Part shown: piece after piece, positions 51,392 to 62,264 of the stretch
Layout: each line of letters starts with the position of its first letter
Numbering within the stretch: the first letter of the stretch is position 1
Source: Melghiribacillus thermohalophilus
GTDB taxonomy: Bacteria; Bacillota; Bacilli; Bacillales; Alkalibacillaceae
Length of the DNA: 64,000 bases
Direction: 5' to 3'
Assembly: GCF_004342905.1 (NCBI RefSeq)
Contig: NZ_SMAN01000002.1
Span: 1-64,000 of the forward strand
Translations under genes and position numbers: made by a program
The notes under the pieces: generated by a model
Database searches by the model: none
Told to the model about the DNA's origin: nothing
What the model saw: the letters and a program-made list of their open reading frames with translations, nothing else

Positions 51392-53062
51392 ATGAACATC
51401 GTCGAACAGGTGGAACAAAAACTGAAAGATGAAATTATAGAAGCGGTTGTGAAGGCAGGACTTGCTGATCGGGAACAAATTCCCCCTGTGATTCTGGAAA
51501 CGCCCAAAGACAAAGCTCACGGGGATTATGCGACCAATATGGCTATGCAGCTGGCGCGGGTCGCGAAAAAACCACCACGTCAAATCGCTGAAGAGATTGT
51601 GGGCCAGTTTGACCAGTCGAAGGCATCCATTCAAAAAATGGAGATAGCTGGACCGGGCTTTATTAACTTTTTCCTTGATCCATCCTATTTGACGGATTTA
51701 ATTCCAACGATTTTAAAACAGAATGATCGTTATGGAGAAAGTGACACCGGAAAAGGGAAAAAAATTCAAGTCGAGTTCGTTTCCGCCAATCCGACGGGAA
51801 CACTTCATCTTGGACATGCCAGGGGAGCTGCCTTCGGTGATGCCTTGAGCAACATTCTGGAAAAGGCCGGCTACGATGTGGATCGGGAATATTATATCAA
51901 TGACGCCGGTAACCAGATTTATAATCTCGCAAAGTCCATTGAAGCCCGCTATATGCAGGCACTGGGAAAAGAATGGGATATGCCCGAAGACGGCTATCAC
52001 GGAAAGGACATTGTTGAACTGGGCCAGAAATTGAAGGAAGAATACGAGGATGAATGGGCTCACAAGCCTGAAGAGGAACGGGTACAGTTTTTCCGGGAAT
52101 ATGGGTTGACTTTTTTGCTTGACCGAATCCAAAAGGATCTAGAAGATTATCGGGTATCCTTTGACAGCTGGTTTTCAGAAACTTCCCTTTATGCAGACGG
52201 TAAAATTAAAGAAGTTCTGGAAAAACTCGATGAAAAGGGCTATTTATATGAAAAGGACGGAGCAACCTGGTTTAAGTCTACCGAATTCGGTGATGATAAG
52301 GACCGGGTGTTAATTAAAAACGACGGCTCTTACACTTATTTAACACCGGATATTGCCTATCACCAGGACAAAATTCATCGCGGATATGACACACTGATCA
52401 ATGTGTGGGGGGCCGATCATCACGGCTATATTCCAAGAATGAAAGCAGCCATAGAAGCCCTGGGCTATGATCCTGAACGCCTGGAAGTTCCCATTATTCA
52501 AATCGTCAAGTTAATCCAGGACGGCCAGGTTGTCAAAATGAGCAAACGGACAGGAAAAGCGGTTACCATGCAGGAACTGATTGAAGAAGTAGGCCTTGAT
52601 GCCGTACGATATTTCTTTGTCATGCGTTCCAATGACACTCATCTGGATTTTGACATGGATCTGGCAAAATCCCAGTCCAGCGAAAACCCGGTTTACTATG
52701 TACAGTACGCCCATGCCCGGATTTGCAGCATGCTTCGCCAGGCGAAGGAAAAAGGGCTTGAGGTTTCAACGGATTTTGATCACTCCCAGATCACCAGTGA
52801 AAAGGAAATTGATCTCCTGAAAAGGCTGGGGGAATTCCCTCAGGCGGTCAGTGAGGCAGCGGAAAAACGAGCTCCGCATAAAGTGACCCAGTATGTATTT
52901 GATCTCGCATCCGATTTGCACAAATTTTATAATGCGGAAAAAGTGCTGGATCTAGAAAATCTTGAGCGGACAAAAGCGCGGATTGCTCTTGTTGATGCAG
53001 TAAGAATCACTCTTAGAAATGCCATGAAATTAATCGGTGTTCATGCACCGGAAAAAATGTAA
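51392..53062 (+). CDS. argS: arginyl-tRNA synthetase
   Basis: A class I aminoacyl-tRNA synthetase, 556 residues. The N-terminal Add1 domain (about 1-115) is followed by the catalytic core with [18 protein letters not shown] (HIGH signature), the KMSK-like loop [11 protein letters not shown] and the alpha-helical anticodon-binding domain ([29 protein letters not shown]). Full length. GAAGGAGG precedes the ATG. It is followed by a perfect terminator. Confidence 0.96.
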   Translation: MNIVEQVEQKLKDEIIEAVVKAGLADREQIPPVILETPKDKAHGDYATNMAMQLARVAKKPPRQIAEEIVGQFDQSKASIQKMEIAGPGFINFFLDPSYLTDLIPTILKQNDRYGESDTGKGKKIQVEFVSANPTGTLHLGHARGAAFGDALSNILEKAGYDVDREYYINDAGNQIYNLAKSIEARYMQALGKEWDMPEDGYHGKDIVELGQKLKEEYEDEWAHKPEEERVQFFREYGLTFLLDRIQKDLEDYRVSFDSWFSETSLYADGKIKEVLEKLDEKGYLYEKDGATWFKSTEFGDDKDRVLIKNDGSYTYLTPDIAYHQDKIHRGYDTLINVWGADHHGYIPRMKAAIEALGYDPERLEVPIIQIVKLIQDGQVVKMSKRTGKAVTMQELIEEVGLDAVRYFFVMRSNDTHLDFDMDLAKSQSSENPVYYVQYAHARICSMLRQAKEKGLEVSTDFDHSQITSEKEIDLLKRLGEFPQAVSEAAEKRAPHKVTQYVFDLASDLHKFYNAEKVLDLENLERTKARIALVDAVRITLRNAMKLIGVHAPEKM

Positions 53063-53071
53063 CAATCGAAG

Positions 53072-53117
53072 AAAGAGCTGTCTCAAAAACCGTCTGGTCA
53101 TGAGACAGCTCTTTGAT
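53072..53117 (+). terminator. terminator of argS
   Basis: AAAGAGCTGTCTCA at 53072-53085 pairs perfectly with TGAGACAGCTCTTT at 53101-53114. The arms resemble those at 28915 and 37713. Confidence 0.85.
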
Positions 53118-53195
53118 TAGGCGGATAAGATGTTCTTCCTTTTTGATGATGTCTATTAGAGGTGTTAATTTCACAAAACGAACAGATGGCACCTT

Positions 53196-54374
53196 TTACA
53201 AAAGCGGACGCAACATCCGCGCTATGGGAATCCGCAACCTGGTTCCCAGATCTAGCTGGTTCATCCACTGTCTGCTGACGGGAATCCCCTGCTTAAAGTC
53301 TGACAGGAAATGATTTCTCACATTCTGAACAAAGCCGGGGTCAGAGATCAGCAAATTAATTTCTTTGTTCAAAAACATGCTCCGCATATCAAAATTGGCT
53401 GATCCAATGTCGCAGATGTTCTGGTCAATGATGAAAATTTTGGAGTGGTAAAAACCCTGATCAAACAACCGAACATCACCGCCTGCTTCTTTTAGTTCGG
53501 TAAAAAAGGGGATACCCGCCTCTTTTACAAGCATATGATTGGCATTCATCGGGATGAGCACTTTTATGGCAACCCCCCGTTTGACCGCCCGTATGAGGGC
53601 ATTGAATAAACGGTCGCTCGGAATAAAGTAGGGCGTACCCAGCAGTATTTCTCCCTGTGCACCGTCAATAAGGGATATAAAATGTTCTTCTAATTTCGCC
53701 CCATCTGTGGCCAGCACCTGAACATTTCTGGGTTCTTCCGGAAAAGATCCATAAATGGGAAAGATCGGTTCCCTTGCTTCCTCCCAGTCATGTTGAAAAA
53801 TTTTTTGCAAATCATTCACCACTTGACCGGTCAGCCGCAAATGGTAGTCCCTCCAGGAAGCCAGCTGCGGATTTTTCCCGATGTATTCTTTTCCGAGATT
53901 AAAGCCTCCGGTATAACCAACTTTTCCGTCAATCACTGCAATTTTTCGGTGATTTCTTCGATTGATCTGATATAATAAATGCGGGAACTGGGGGCGATCA
54001 CTAAATACAACATGGACACCCGCCTGTTCAAGCTCCTTTCTGGTGGACTTTGTAATCCGAAAACACCCGAGGCGATCCATAAGCAAACGAACTACTACTC
54101 CCCTTTTGGCGGTTTCCTTTAAAAGGGAGAAAAATTGCTGACTGATGAAATCCTGTTTTACGATAAAAAATTGAATGTTTACTTCTTTTTGGGCATCCTT
54201 GATGTCCTGAAACAGATCCTGAAACATAGGATAACCTTTGTAGTAAAACTTTAGTGAACCGGACGTAGGAGGAAACATCAGGTGCTCCCTTCCGCCTGAA
54301 GGACGGTTGTTTAACTGGATAACTACGACAATAACGACAACAATGAAAGCGGTTGCAGATACGATCCAGATCAT
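53196..54374 (-). CDS. ywjE: phospholipase D family cardiolipin synthase-like protein YwjE
   Basis: A 392-residue membrane-anchored protein with one N-terminal helix (about 3-20) and two PLD HKD motifs, NHRKIAVIDGKVGYTGG and YHSKIFIIDQNICDIGSANFD. Such enzymes join two phosphatidylglycerols to cardiolipin. Size and position next to ywjF fit B. subtilis YwjE rather than the longer ClsA. AAAGGAGAG before ATG at 54374 sets the start; the frame upstream is open without a site. Divergent from ywjF. Confidence 0.87.
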   Translation of the reverse strand: MIWIVSATAFIVVVIVVVIQLNNRPSGGREHLMFPPTSGSLKFYYKGYPMFQDLFQDIKDAQKEVNIQFFIVKQDFISQQFFSLLKETAKRGVVVRLLMDRLGCFRITKSTRKELEQAGVHVVFSDRPQFPHLLYQINRRNHRKIAVIDGKVGYTGGFNLGKEYIGKNPQLASWRDYHLRLTGQVVNDLQKIFQHDWEEAREPIFPIYGSFPEEPRNVQVLATDGAKLEEHFISLIDGAQGEILLGTPYFIPSDRLFNALIRAVKRGVAIKVLIPMNANHMLVKEAGIPFFTELKEAGGDVRLFDQGFYHSKIFIIDQNICDIGSANFDMRSMFLNKEINLLISDPGFVQNVRNHFLSDFKQGIPVSRQWMNQLDLGTRLRIPIARMLRPLL

Positions 54375-54449
54375 ATGCACTCTCCTTTCTCCAGGGTTAT
54401 CTTTCCCAAAAACCATAAAGATTAACAAAAAATTATTCATAAAAACATG

Positions 54450-54478
54450 TTGACTGAATGCTCATTCATGTTTAAAGT
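54450..54478 (+). promoter_or_regulatory. ywjF promoter with a TetR/FadR-like palindrome in the spacer
   Basis: TTGACT at 54450-54455 and TAAAGT at 54473-54478 are 17 bases apart. Between them TGAATG-CT-CATTCA (54455-54468) is a perfect six-base inverted repeat resembling half of the Bacillus FadR operator. A repressor bound here would block the polymerase. Confidence 0.5.
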
Positions 54479-54575
54479 AAATGTATAGATATCTGAAAAT
54501 TTTTATGGTTTTTAAAAAGGATGACATATATAGCAGCAAGGGTCAGGGCAGATTTAACTGAGGGGGTTTTGACAG

Positions 54576-56717
54576 ATGGATTCATTATTAATTTTAAACT
54601 GGATATTGTTTCTGATCACGACCATTTATGGTGTAGCTCTCTTCGTTCAGGTTGTGCGGACGCGGATTGCCTACATCAAGCTTGGCAGAAAATCAGAATA
54701 TGATGGTGAAGTAAAGAAACGTTTGAAGAACATTTGGATTTATGTTTTTGGACAGAAAAAATTGCTGAAAGATAAAAAATCAGGTGCCATTCATGTCATG
54801 ATGTTCTATGGGTTTTTGCTTGTTCAGTTTGGTGCCATCGACTTTATCTGGAAAGGATTAGCTCCTGGCTCCCACCTTCCTCTTGGTGTGCTGTATCCAG
54901 GATTTACGTTCTTCCAGGAACTTGTTACATTAATGATACTTGTTGCTGTTATATGGGCGTTTTACCGCCGCTATATTGAAAAGCTTGTCCGCCTGAAAAG
55001 GGGATTTAAAGCCGGCCTTGTTTTAATTTTTATCGGTACGTTAATGCTTTCTGTACTTCTTGGAAACGGCATGGAGATCGTCTGGCACAATGAAGAGATG
55101 ACGTGGAGTGAGCCGGTTGCTTCCCTGATTGCAGCAGCTTTTGCCTGGATGAGTCCGACCGCTGCAGCAGCAGTCTTCTTTATTGCCTGGTGGATTCATT
55201 TGCTTACCTTGCTAGCATTCCTTGTTTATGTTCCACAGTCTAAACATGCTCACTTGCTGGCAGCGCCTGCAAATGTATTCCTGAGCCGAGATACACCACC
55301 TGGAAAACTGTCTAAAATCGATTTTGATATGGAAGACGAAGATGAAGATGTATCGTTTGGTGTTGGAAAAATTGAAGACTTCAGCCAGTTTCAGCTTATC
55401 GACCTGTATGCCTGTGTGGAATGCGGACGCTGTACCAATATGTGTCCGGCTACCGGTACAGGTAAAATGCTGTCTCCGATGGATTTAATCATTAAGCTGC
55501 GGGATCATTTAACTGAAAAGGGTGCAGCAATTACGGGAAAAACACCGTGGGTTCCGGCATACGCCTTTTCCCAGACAAAGGGCAATCAGCTGGCGCTGAT
55601 GGCCCGGGCTTCGCAGGAAGGACAGAAGGAAGCGGCTGCAGGACTCGAGGAAATGCAAACGACGAGCCTGATTGGTGATGTGATCACGGAAGAAGAAATC
55701 TGGGCATGTACAACCTGTCGAAACTGTGAAGACCAGTGCCCGGTGATGAATGAACATGTTGATAAAATCATAGATTTGCGCCGTTATCTCGTATTGACAG
55801 AAGGACGCATGGATCCGGAAGCCCAGCGTGCGATGATGAATATTGAACGACAGGGCAACCCATGGGGTCTGTCCAAGAAAGAACGTGAAAACTGGCGTGA
55901 ACAGGATGAAGCGATTCGCATACCTACCGTAAAAGAATTGAAAAAAGAAGGAGAAGATTTTGAATACCTCTTCTGGGTCAGCTCGATGGGATCTTACGAC
56001 AACCGCAGCCAGAAAATTGCACTCGCTTTTGCCCGTCTGTTAAATGAAGCCGGCGTGAAGTTTGCGATTCTAGGAAACAAAGAACGCAATTCCGGAGATA
56101 CAGCCCGCCGCCTGGGTAATGAGTTTCTCTTCCAGGAGCTGGCGGAGAAAAATATCAAAGAATTTGAAAAAAATGATGTTAAAAAAATTGTGACAATTGA
56201 CCCGCACGCGTATAATATATTTAAGAACGAATATCCGGACTTTGGGTTGAAAGCGGAAGTTTATCACCATACCGAACTACTGGCTAAACTTGTCCGGGAA
56301 GGCAAGTTAAAACCAAGATATCCTGTCAATGAAAAAGTCACTTATCATGATTCTTGCTATCTTGGCCGATATAATGAAGTCTATGATCCTCCACGGGAAA
56401 TTCTTAAAGCAATCCCGGGAGTACAGATTGCAGAAATGGACCGCAACCGTGAAACCGGAATGTGCTGTGGTGCCGGCGGAGGACTCATGTGGATGGAAGA
56501 GAAAACAGGTAACCGAGTCAATGTAGCCCGCACTGAACAGGCCTTGAAGCTGCAACCATCGATGATTTCAAGCGCATGCCCTTATTGTCTAACGATGTTA
56601 AGTGATGGAACCAAGGCTAAAGAAGTGGACGAAAAAGTCAGCACAATGGACGTGGCAGAAGTTCTGGCCAAATCCGTTTTCGGTGATGAAAAAGGACAGG
56701 AAGAAGAATCTGCTTAA
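54576..56717 (+). CDS. ywjF: YwjF membrane-bound Fe-S oxidoreductase (heterodisulfide-reductase-like)
   Basis: A 713-residue protein with an N-terminal region of five or six membrane helices of the NarI type (to about 230), two 4Fe-4S clusters (CVECGRCTNMCPATG and CTTCRNCEDQCPVMNE) and two CCG domains (HDSCYLGRYN, MCCGAGGGLMW, SSACPYCLTM). It resembles HdrD/GlpC-type electron-transfer proteins; its placement before acyl-CoA dehydrogenase genes suggests it passes electrons from ETF to the quinone pool. GAGGGGG lies before the ATG. A terminator follows, so it is a unit of its own. Confidence 0.88.
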   Translation: MDSLLILNWILFLITTIYGVALFVQVVRTRIAYIKLGRKSEYDGEVKKRLKNIWIYVFGQKKLLKDKKSGAIHVMMFYGFLLVQFGAIDFIWKGLAPGSHLPLGVLYPGFTFFQELVTLMILVAVIWAFYRRYIEKLVRLKRGFKAGLVLIFIGTLMLSVLLGNGMEIVWHNEEMTWSEPVASLIAAAFAWMSPTAAAAVFFIAWWIHLLTLLAFLVYVPQSKHAHLLAAPANVFLSRDTPPGKLSKIDFDMEDEDEDVSFGVGKIEDFSQFQLIDLYACVECGRCTNMCPATGTGKMLSPMDLIIKLRDHLTEKGAAITGKTPWVPAYAFSQTKGNQLALMARASQEGQKEAAAGLEEMQTTSLIGDVITEEEIWACTTCRNCEDQCPVMNEHVDKIIDLRRYLVLTEGRMDPEAQRAMMNIERQGNPWGLSKKERENWREQDEAIRIPTVKELKKEGEDFEYLFWVSSMGSYDNRSQKIALAFARLLNEAGVKFAILGNKERNSGDTARRLGNEFLFQELAEKNIKEFEKNDVKKIVTIDPHAYNIFKNEYPDFGLKAEVYHHTELLAKLVREGKLKPRYPVNEKVTYHDSCYLGRYNEVYDPPREILKAIPGVQIAEMDRNRETGMCCGAGGGLMWMEEKTGNRVNVARTEQALKLQPSMISSACPYCLTMLSDGTKAKEVDEKVSTMDVAEVLAKSVFGDEKGQEEESA

Positions 56718-56739
56718 CGATGGATGAATATGTGAAACC

Positions 56740-56775
56740 AGGAAAGTGTGCAAGCCTTTGTACACTTTCCTTTTG
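56740..56775 (+). terminator. terminator of ywjF
   Basis: AGGAAAGTGT at 56740-56749 pairs with ACACTTTCCT at 56762-56771 and is followed by TTT. Confidence 0.75.
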
Positions 56776-56782
56776 GGATATC

Positions 56783-56800
56783 ATTGAGCGAGCGTTCAAT
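56783..56800. promoter_or_regulatory. palindromic operator candidate ahead of the acyl-CoA operon
   Basis: ATTGAGCG-AG-CGTTCAAT is an eight-base inverted repeat with one mismatch, of the same TGAnYG-NN-CRTTCA form as the palindrome in the ywjF promoter. It lies 54 bases before the thiolase start codon. The TetR gene later in this operon is the obvious candidate ligand. Confidence 0.45.
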
Positions 56801-56853
56801 CGTTCGCCGGTTTCAATCTGTAAGCGTTAACAAAATTTTGAGGAGGATTAGAT

Positions 56854-58041
56854 ATGACAAAGAGTGTGATCGTATCGGGAGCCAGAACCCCTTTCGGCAA
56901 GTTCGGAGGCGCCTTAAGCTCGCTGAAGGCAGCTGAACTTGGAGGAATTGCCATTAAGGGTGCCCTGGAACGGGCAGGATTGGATCCGGAAAAAGTAGAC
57001 GAGGTCATTATGGGTACCGTTCTTCAGGGAGGACAGGGACAAATCCCTTCCCGTCAGGCTGCACGTCATGCCGGCATTCCATGGAATGTCAAAACCGAAA
57101 CCATTAACAAAGTCTGTGCATCAGGACTGCGCAGTGTAACCCTGGCGGACCAGGTGATCCGTGCAGGAGATGAAGAAGTGGTGATAGCAGGCGGAATGGA
57201 GAGTATGAGTAATGCCCCTTACTTCCTGCCGGATGCCCGCTGGGGAATGCGCATGGGAGACCGAAAAGCCATTGACATGATGGTACACGACGGTTTGACC
57301 TGTTCCTTTGAAGGAGTCCACATGGGCAACTACGGAAACCGTACCGCAAAGGAATACGGTTTAACCAGAGAAGCACAGGATGAATGGGCTTACCGCAGCC
57401 ATCAGCGTGCCATTCAGGCCATTGAACAAGGGTTGTTTGCTGAGGAAATCGTACCGGTAGAAGTGCCGCAGCGCAAAGGAGATCCCGTAGTAGTTGACAC
57501 CGATGAAGCTCCGAGAAAGGACACATCACTAGAAGTGCTGGCAAAACTAAGACCAGCTTTTGACAAAGACGGTACCATTACAGCAGGTAACGCACCGGGA
57601 GTAAATGATGGTGCTGCCGCTATGCTGGTGATGTCTGAAGACCGTGCAAAGCAAGAAGGGATCCAGCCGATGGCAACCATCCTGGCCCATGACGAAGTGG
57701 CAGTTGAAGCGCCGGATTTTCCAAAAACACCAGGATTAGTCATCAACTCATTGCTTGAAAAGGCAGGAAAATCCCTCGATGAAATTGATCTATTTGAAAT
57801 CAATGAAGCCTTTGCAGCCGTTACACTGGCCAGCGGACAAATTGCAAACCTTGATCCTGAAAAAATCAATGTAAACGGTGGAGCCGTTGCTCTTGGTCAC
57901 CCCATCGGCGCAAGCGGAGCACGTATTCTACTAACCTTAATCTATGAATTGAAACGTCGTGGCGGAGGTCTTGGAATTGCAGCGATTTGTTCCGGCGGTG
58001 GTCAGGGAGATGCCGTATTAGTAGAAGTTCCGAAAAACTGA
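56854..58041 (+). CDS. mmgA: acetyl-CoA C-acetyltransferase (thiolase)
   Basis: A 395-residue thiolase that cleaves 3-ketoacyl-CoA or condenses two acetyl-CoA. Catalytic cysteine in [10 protein letters not shown] (about residue 89), histidine in [16 protein letters not shown], and the second cysteine in [10 protein letters not shown]. Resembles MmgA of B. subtilis. GAGGAGG precedes the ATG. First gene of a run of seven same-strand genes with short gaps, which together form a beta-oxidation operon. Confidence 0.92.
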   Translation: MTKSVIVSGARTPFGKFGGALSSLKAAELGGIAIKGALERAGLDPEKVDEVIMGTVLQGGQGQIPSRQAARHAGIPWNVKTETINKVCASGLRSVTLADQVIRAGDEEVVIAGGMESMSNAPYFLPDARWGMRMGDRKAIDMMVHDGLTCSFEGVHMGNYGNRTAKEYGLTREAQDEWAYRSHQRAIQAIEQGLFAEEIVPVEVPQRKGDPVVVDTDEAPRKDTSLEVLAKLRPAFDKDGTITAGNAPGVNDGAAAMLVMSEDRAKQEGIQPMATILAHDEVAVEAPDFPKTPGLVINSLLEKAGKSLDEIDLFEINEAFAAVTLASGQIANLDPEKINVNGGAVALGHPIGASGARILLTLIYELKRRGGGLGIAAICSGGGQGDAVLVEVPKN

Positions 58042-58110
58042 CATTAGACATTCATATATTTTTTATCCTCATGAATACATTACTTGATCAGCAGAAAGGA
58101 GCACTTCAGC

Positions 58111-58965
58111 ATGGAAATAAAACATGTCATGGTAATTGGAGCAGGACAGATGGGCTCAGGGATTGCCCAGGTATGTGCCCAGTCCGGATTTCATGTCAAA
58201 CTCAACGATATTTCAGAAGAAGCCCTTCAAAAAGGATTGGCAGGCATTGAGAAAAATTTAAACCGATCCGTAGAAAAAGGGCGTATGAGTGAAGAGGATA
58301 AGCAAAACACATTAAACCGCCTGCAGACGACTACATCTCTTCAGGATGCGAGCGACTGCGATCTTGTCATTGAAGCCGTCATTGAAAACATGGACATTAA
58401 GACGAAAGTATTTAAGGAATTGGATCAAATAACACCGGAGCATGCCATTCTAGCATCGAATACATCATCCCTTCCCATTACGGAAATCGCAGCGGTAACG
58501 AACCGCCCGGAAAAAGTCATCGGCATGCACTTCATGAACCCGGTGCCAGTGATGAAGCTTGTTGAAATCATCCGGGGACTGGCAACATCTGATGAAACCT
58601 ATAAAGCGATTGAAGATATGACAAAAGCGCTGAATAAAACACCGGTTGAAGTGAACGACTTCCCGGGATTTGTATCCAACCGTGTATTAATGCCTATGAT
58701 TAACGAAGCCATTTACACCGTCTATGAGGGTGTGGCCACACCGGAAGCGGTAGATGAAGTGATGAAGCTCGGCATGAACCACCCGATGGGCCCGCTGACA
58801 CTGGCTGACTTCATTGGTCTGGATACATGCCTGTATATCATGGAAGTTCTGTATGAAGGATTTGGTGACAGCAAATATCGCCCATGCCCACTACTTCGTA
58901 AATACGTAAAAGCAGGATGGCTTGGTCGCAAAACGGGCCGCGGCTTTTATGTGTATGACAACTAA
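58111..58965 (+). CDS. mmgB: 3-hydroxybutyryl-CoA (3-hydroxyacyl-CoA) dehydrogenase
   Basis: A 284-residue NAD-dependent dehydrogenase. Rossmann motif [14 protein letters not shown] at about 7-20, catalytic histidine and context in [17 protein letters not shown], and the C-terminal dimer domain [22 protein letters not shown] before ATG at 58111 fixes the start; 58084 is rejected. It supplies the ketoacyl-CoA for the thiolase encoded before it. Confidence 0.93.
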   Translation: MEIKHVMVIGAGQMGSGIAQVCAQSGFHVKLNDISEEALQKGLAGIEKNLNRSVEKGRMSEEDKQNTLNRLQTTTSLQDASDCDLVIEAVIENMDIKTKVFKELDQITPEHAILASNTSSLPITEIAAVTNRPEKVIGMHFMNPVPVMKLVEIIRGLATSDETYKAIEDMTKALNKTPVEVNDFPGFVSNRVLMPMINEAIYTVYEGVATPEAVDEVMKLGMNHPMGPLTLADFIGLDTCLYIMEVLYEGFGDSKYRPCPLLRKYVKAGWLGRKTGRGFYVYDN

Positions 58966-58982
58966 GAAAGGAGCGGCACCAG

Positions 58983-60128
58983 ATGAACTTGCATTTTACC
59001 GAGGAACAAGAAATGATGCGCAAAATGGTCCGGGATTTTGCCCAGAATGAAGTGGCACCAGAAGTAGAGCGGATGGAAGAGGAGGACCGTTTTCCCCGCG
59101 AAATGATCACCAAAATGGGCGAGCTGGGACTGATGGGGATTCCGATTCCCGAAGAATATGGCGGAGCAGGAATGGACTTTACCTCCTATATTATTGCCAT
59201 TCATGAACTGTCAAAGGTAAGCGCAGCCCTGGGGGTCATTTTATCCGTCCATACTTCTGTAGGGACCAATCCGATTCTTTACTTCGGAAATGAAGAACAG
59301 AAGAAAAAATATATCCCGAAGCTGGCTGCAGGTGAGTATTTAGGAGCCTTTGCCCTGACAGAACCAGGAGCCGGTTCCGATGCGGCAAGCCTAAAAACTC
59401 GTGCTGAAAAACGAGGGGACACATATGTGTTAAATGGCTCAAAAGTATTTATCACAAACGGCGGAGAAGCAGACACCTACATCGTGTTTGCCCGCACGAA
59501 CCCCGAAGAAAAGGGAGCGAAAGGGGTATCCGCCTTTATCGTAGAAAAGGATACCAGAGGATTTGAAATCGGCAAAAAAGAAAAGAAAATGGGTCTGAAT
59601 GGTTCCAATACGGTCCAGCTGACTTTTGACCAGTGTGAAGTTCATGAATCCCAGCTCTTAGGCAAAGAAGGAGAAGGGTTTAAGATTGCGATGGCAAACC
59701 TGGATGTCGGACGAATCGGCATTGCCGCCCAGTCCCTTGGAATTGCTGAAGCAGCACTGGAGCATGCCGTCAACTATGCCAAAGAACGGGAGCAGTTCGG
59801 AAAGCCAATTGCCCACCAGCAGGGTGTATCCTTTAAACTGGCCGATATGGCTACGGAAGTTGAGGCAGCAAAACTATTAACCTACCATGCGGCATCCTTA
59901 AAAACGAATGACCTTCCAACAGGAAAAGCTGCATCTATGGCCAAAATGTTTGCGTCTAAGACAGCCATGAAAACAGCCATTGAAGCGGTTCAGGTGTACG
60001 GGGGCTACGGATACACGAAGGATTATCCTGTGGAACGGTTCTTCCGGGATGCGAAAGTGACAGAAATCTATGAAGGTACCAACGAAATTCAGCATCATGT
60101 GATCAGCAAGCATCTGTTACACGATTAA
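58983..60128 (+). CDS. acyl-CoA dehydrogenase (first of two)
   Basis: A 381-residue FAD enzyme that introduces the alpha-beta double bond in acyl-CoA and hands electrons to ETF. Family markers: [34 protein letters not shown], the arginine-rich [13 protein letters not shown] and the catalytic glutamate in [10 protein letters not shown], in the butyryl-CoA dehydrogenase position. It starts 17 bases after mmgB, with GAAAGGAG. AcdA/MmgC-like; chain specificity (short straight or branched) cannot be told by eye. Confidence 0.9.
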   Translation: MNLHFTEEQEMMRKMVRDFAQNEVAPEVERMEEEDRFPREMITKMGELGLMGIPIPEEYGGAGMDFTSYIIAIHELSKVSAALGVILSVHTSVGTNPILYFGNEEQKKKYIPKLAAGEYLGAFALTEPGAGSDAASLKTRAEKRGDTYVLNGSKVFITNGGEADTYIVFARTNPEEKGAKGVSAFIVEKDTRGFEIGKKEKKMGLNGSNTVQLTFDQCEVHESQLLGKEGEGFKIAMANLDVGRIGIAAQSLGIAEAALEHAVNYAKEREQFGKPIAHQQGVSFKLADMATEVEAAKLLTYHAASLKTNDLPTGKAASMAKMFASKTAMKTAIEAVQVYGGYGYTKDYPVERFFRDAKVTEIYEGTNEIQHHVISKHLLHD

Positions 60129-60161
60129 TCCATATTTGTAAAATAGGGGAGGAAGACACAC

Positions 60162-61304
60162 ATGAATTTTCAGTTAACCGAAGAACAGGAAATGTTGAGA
60201 AAAATGGTCCGGGACTTTGCGGAAAATGAAGTTGGCCCGACCGCTGCTGAGCGGGACGAAGAAGAGCGCTTTGACCGTAGTATTTTTGATAAAATGGCGG
60301 AACTAGGCCTGACGGGTATTCCATGGCCGGAGGAGTATGGCGGCATTGGCGCTGACTATGTCAGCTATGTGATCGCGGTTGAAGAGTTATCCCGGGTCTG
60401 TGCTTCTACAGGGGTAACCCTGTCTGCCCATATTTCCCTCGCCAGCTGGCCTATTTATAAGTTTGGCAACGAAAAACAGAAGAAGACATATTTGTATCAG
60501 CTGGCTACTGGTGAAAAGCTGGGTGCCTATGCCCTTTCTGAACCGGGAGCAGGTTCTGATGTCGCTTCCATGCGTACAACAGCGAAACTGGACGGCGATC
60601 ACTACGTATTGAACGGAAGCAAAGTCTGGATTACAAACGGCGGAGAAGCTGAAATCTACATCGTGTTTGCCAAAACCGATATGGACGCCAGACATAAAGG
60701 AATCAGTGCCTTTATCGTCGAAAAAGGAACACCAGGATTCAGTTTCGGTAAAAAGGAAAAGAAACTGGGGATCCGTTCATCCCCTACAACCGAGCTGATT
60801 TTTGAAGACTGCAGAGTGCCGAAAGAAAATATGCTTGGAAAAGAAGGAGAAGGTTTTAAAATTGCCATGATGACCCTTGACGGGGGCCGAAACGGAATTG
60901 CTGCACAGGCGGTTGGAATTGCTCAGGGTGCCCTGGATGCAGCAGTGGAATACGCCAAAGAACGTGAACAGTTTGGCAAGCCGATTGCCAATCAGCAGGG
61001 AATTTCCTTTAAGCTGGCAGATATGGCAACCGAAGTAGAAGCGTCCCGTCTGTTAACCTATCAGGCAGCATGGCTGGAATCTCAAGGTTTGCCATACGGC
61101 AAAGCATCGGCTATGTCCAAATTATTTGCCGGGGATACCGCGATGAGAGTGACAACCGAAGCGGTTCAAGTATTCGGCGGTTATGGCTATACCAAAGATT
61201 ATCCAGTGGAACGCTTTATGAGAGATGCGAAAATTACCCAGATCTACGAAGGAACAAACGAAATTCAACGTCTTGTCATCGGAAGAATGCTGACGAAAGA
61301 ATAG
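60162..61304 (+). CDS. acyl-CoA dehydrogenase (second of two)
   Basis: A 380-residue paralogue of the preceding gene, alignable from end to end without gaps ([20 protein letters not shown] against [20 protein letters not shown]). It has [35 protein letters not shown] and the catalytic Glu in [13 protein letters not shown]. Tandem duplication with divergence suggests a different acyl chain, possibly branched (isobutyryl or isovaleryl), given the mutase downstream. GGGAGGAAG precedes the ATG. Confidence 0.9.
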   Translation: MNFQLTEEQEMLRKMVRDFAENEVGPTAAERDEEERFDRSIFDKMAELGLTGIPWPEEYGGIGADYVSYVIAVEELSRVCASTGVTLSAHISLASWPIYKFGNEKQKKTYLYQLATGEKLGAYALSEPGAGSDVASMRTTAKLDGDHYVLNGSKVWITNGGEAEIYIVFAKTDMDARHKGISAFIVEKGTPGFSFGKKEKKLGIRSSPTTELIFEDCRVPKENMLGKEGEGFKIAMMTLDGGRNGIAAQAVGIAQGALDAAVEYAKEREQFGKPIANQQGISFKLADMATEVEASRLLTYQAAWLESQGLPYGKASAMSKLFAGDTAMRVTTEAVQVFGGYGYTKDYPVERFMRDAKITQIYEGTNEIQRLVIGRMLTKE

Positions 61305-61319
61305 AGAGAGGAAGAAGTC

Positions 61320-62264
61320 ATGATGAGTACCCTGGCTGAGCGGATTCAAAAACAGGATCAGCGGGCACTGGCAAAGGCGATCACGATGGTGGATAATGAC
61401 CATCCGGATAAATTATCCCTGCTGAGCGAAATATCCGGACAGGAAAAAAAAGCCCATTTCATTGGTCTGACCGGGTCACCTGGAGCTGGAAAAAGCTCAC
61501 TGGTTGACCGGCTGATCACCCACATCCGCAATATGGACAAAACCGTGGCCGTCATTGCGGTTGATCCGACCAGTCCGTTCAGCGGCGGTGCTTTGCTTGG
61601 GGATCGGTTCCGCATGCATAAACATTTTGCAGATCCAGGGGTTTTTATCCGCAGTATGGCAACAAGGGGGAGCCTCGGAGGGCTTTCCCGCTCTACGAAG
61701 GATGCCATTCGGGTATGTGATGCCTTTGGGTTTGACTACATCCTCATTGAAACCGTAGGGGTGGGCCAGTCGGAACTGGATATCATGAAGGTTGCCGATA
61801 CGACAGCCCTGGTGCTAACTCCGAACAGCGGTGATGTCCTGCAGATATTTAAGGCGGGTATTATGGAAATTGCTGATGTGTTTGTCATCAATAAAGCTGA
61901 CCTGCCCGGTGTTCAAAAACTGAAAACCCAGTTAAAGGAGTTTCTTCATATCGCGGATCCAAAAAGCTGGCAGCCGCCCATCGTGGAAACCATTTCAACG
62001 GAACATAAGGGCATTGAAGCATTTTTTGAAGCATGTGAAGCCCACAAAAAATTTCTGAACGAAACCGATGCGGGAAAACAAAAACGCAAAGAGCAGCTGA
62101 CATACGAAGTCTATGAGCTGATGAGAGAAGAGCTGTGGAAAGATGTGGAACGTTTCATTGGGGATGACCCATCAAAAGAAATCGCCCTCCAGAAGGAAAA
62201 CGATCCCTATCAATTAGCAAAAGAGTGGCTTTCAGAATGGAGAGAAAAAGGGGGCGGGAGCTAA
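61320..62264 (+). CDS. meaB: MeaB/ArgK family G-protein chaperone of methylmalonyl-CoA-type mutases
   Basis: A 314-residue P-loop GTPase that gates cofactor B12 loading and protects acyl-CoA mutases. Walker A GSPGAGKSS, switch region [38 protein letters not shown] and the base-recognition VINKADLPG. A C-terminal helical dimerisation arm is present. GAGAGGAAG precedes two ATGs. Curiously the mutase encoded next carries its own G domain. Confidence 0.92.
   Translation: MMSTLAERIQKQDQRALAKAITMVDNDHPDKLSLLSEISGQEKKAHFIGLTGSPGAGKSSLVDRLITHIRNMDKTVAVIAVDPTSPFSGGALLGDRFRMHKHFADPGVFIRSMATRGSLGGLSRSTKDAIRVCDAFGFDYILIETVGVGQSELDIMKVADTTALVLTPNSGDVLQIFKAGIMEIADVFVINKADLPGVQKLKTQLKEFLHIADPKSWQPPIVETISTEHKGIEAFFEACEAHKKFLNETDAGKQKRKEQLTYEVYELMREELWKDVERFIGDDPSKEIALQKENDPYQLAKEWLSEWREKGGGS

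Noticed and set aside
60162-61304. Second acyl-CoA dehydrogenase as a sequence duplication artefact
   Set aside because: The two copies differ throughout at the protein and DNA level while both keep all catalytic residues, so they are true paralogues.
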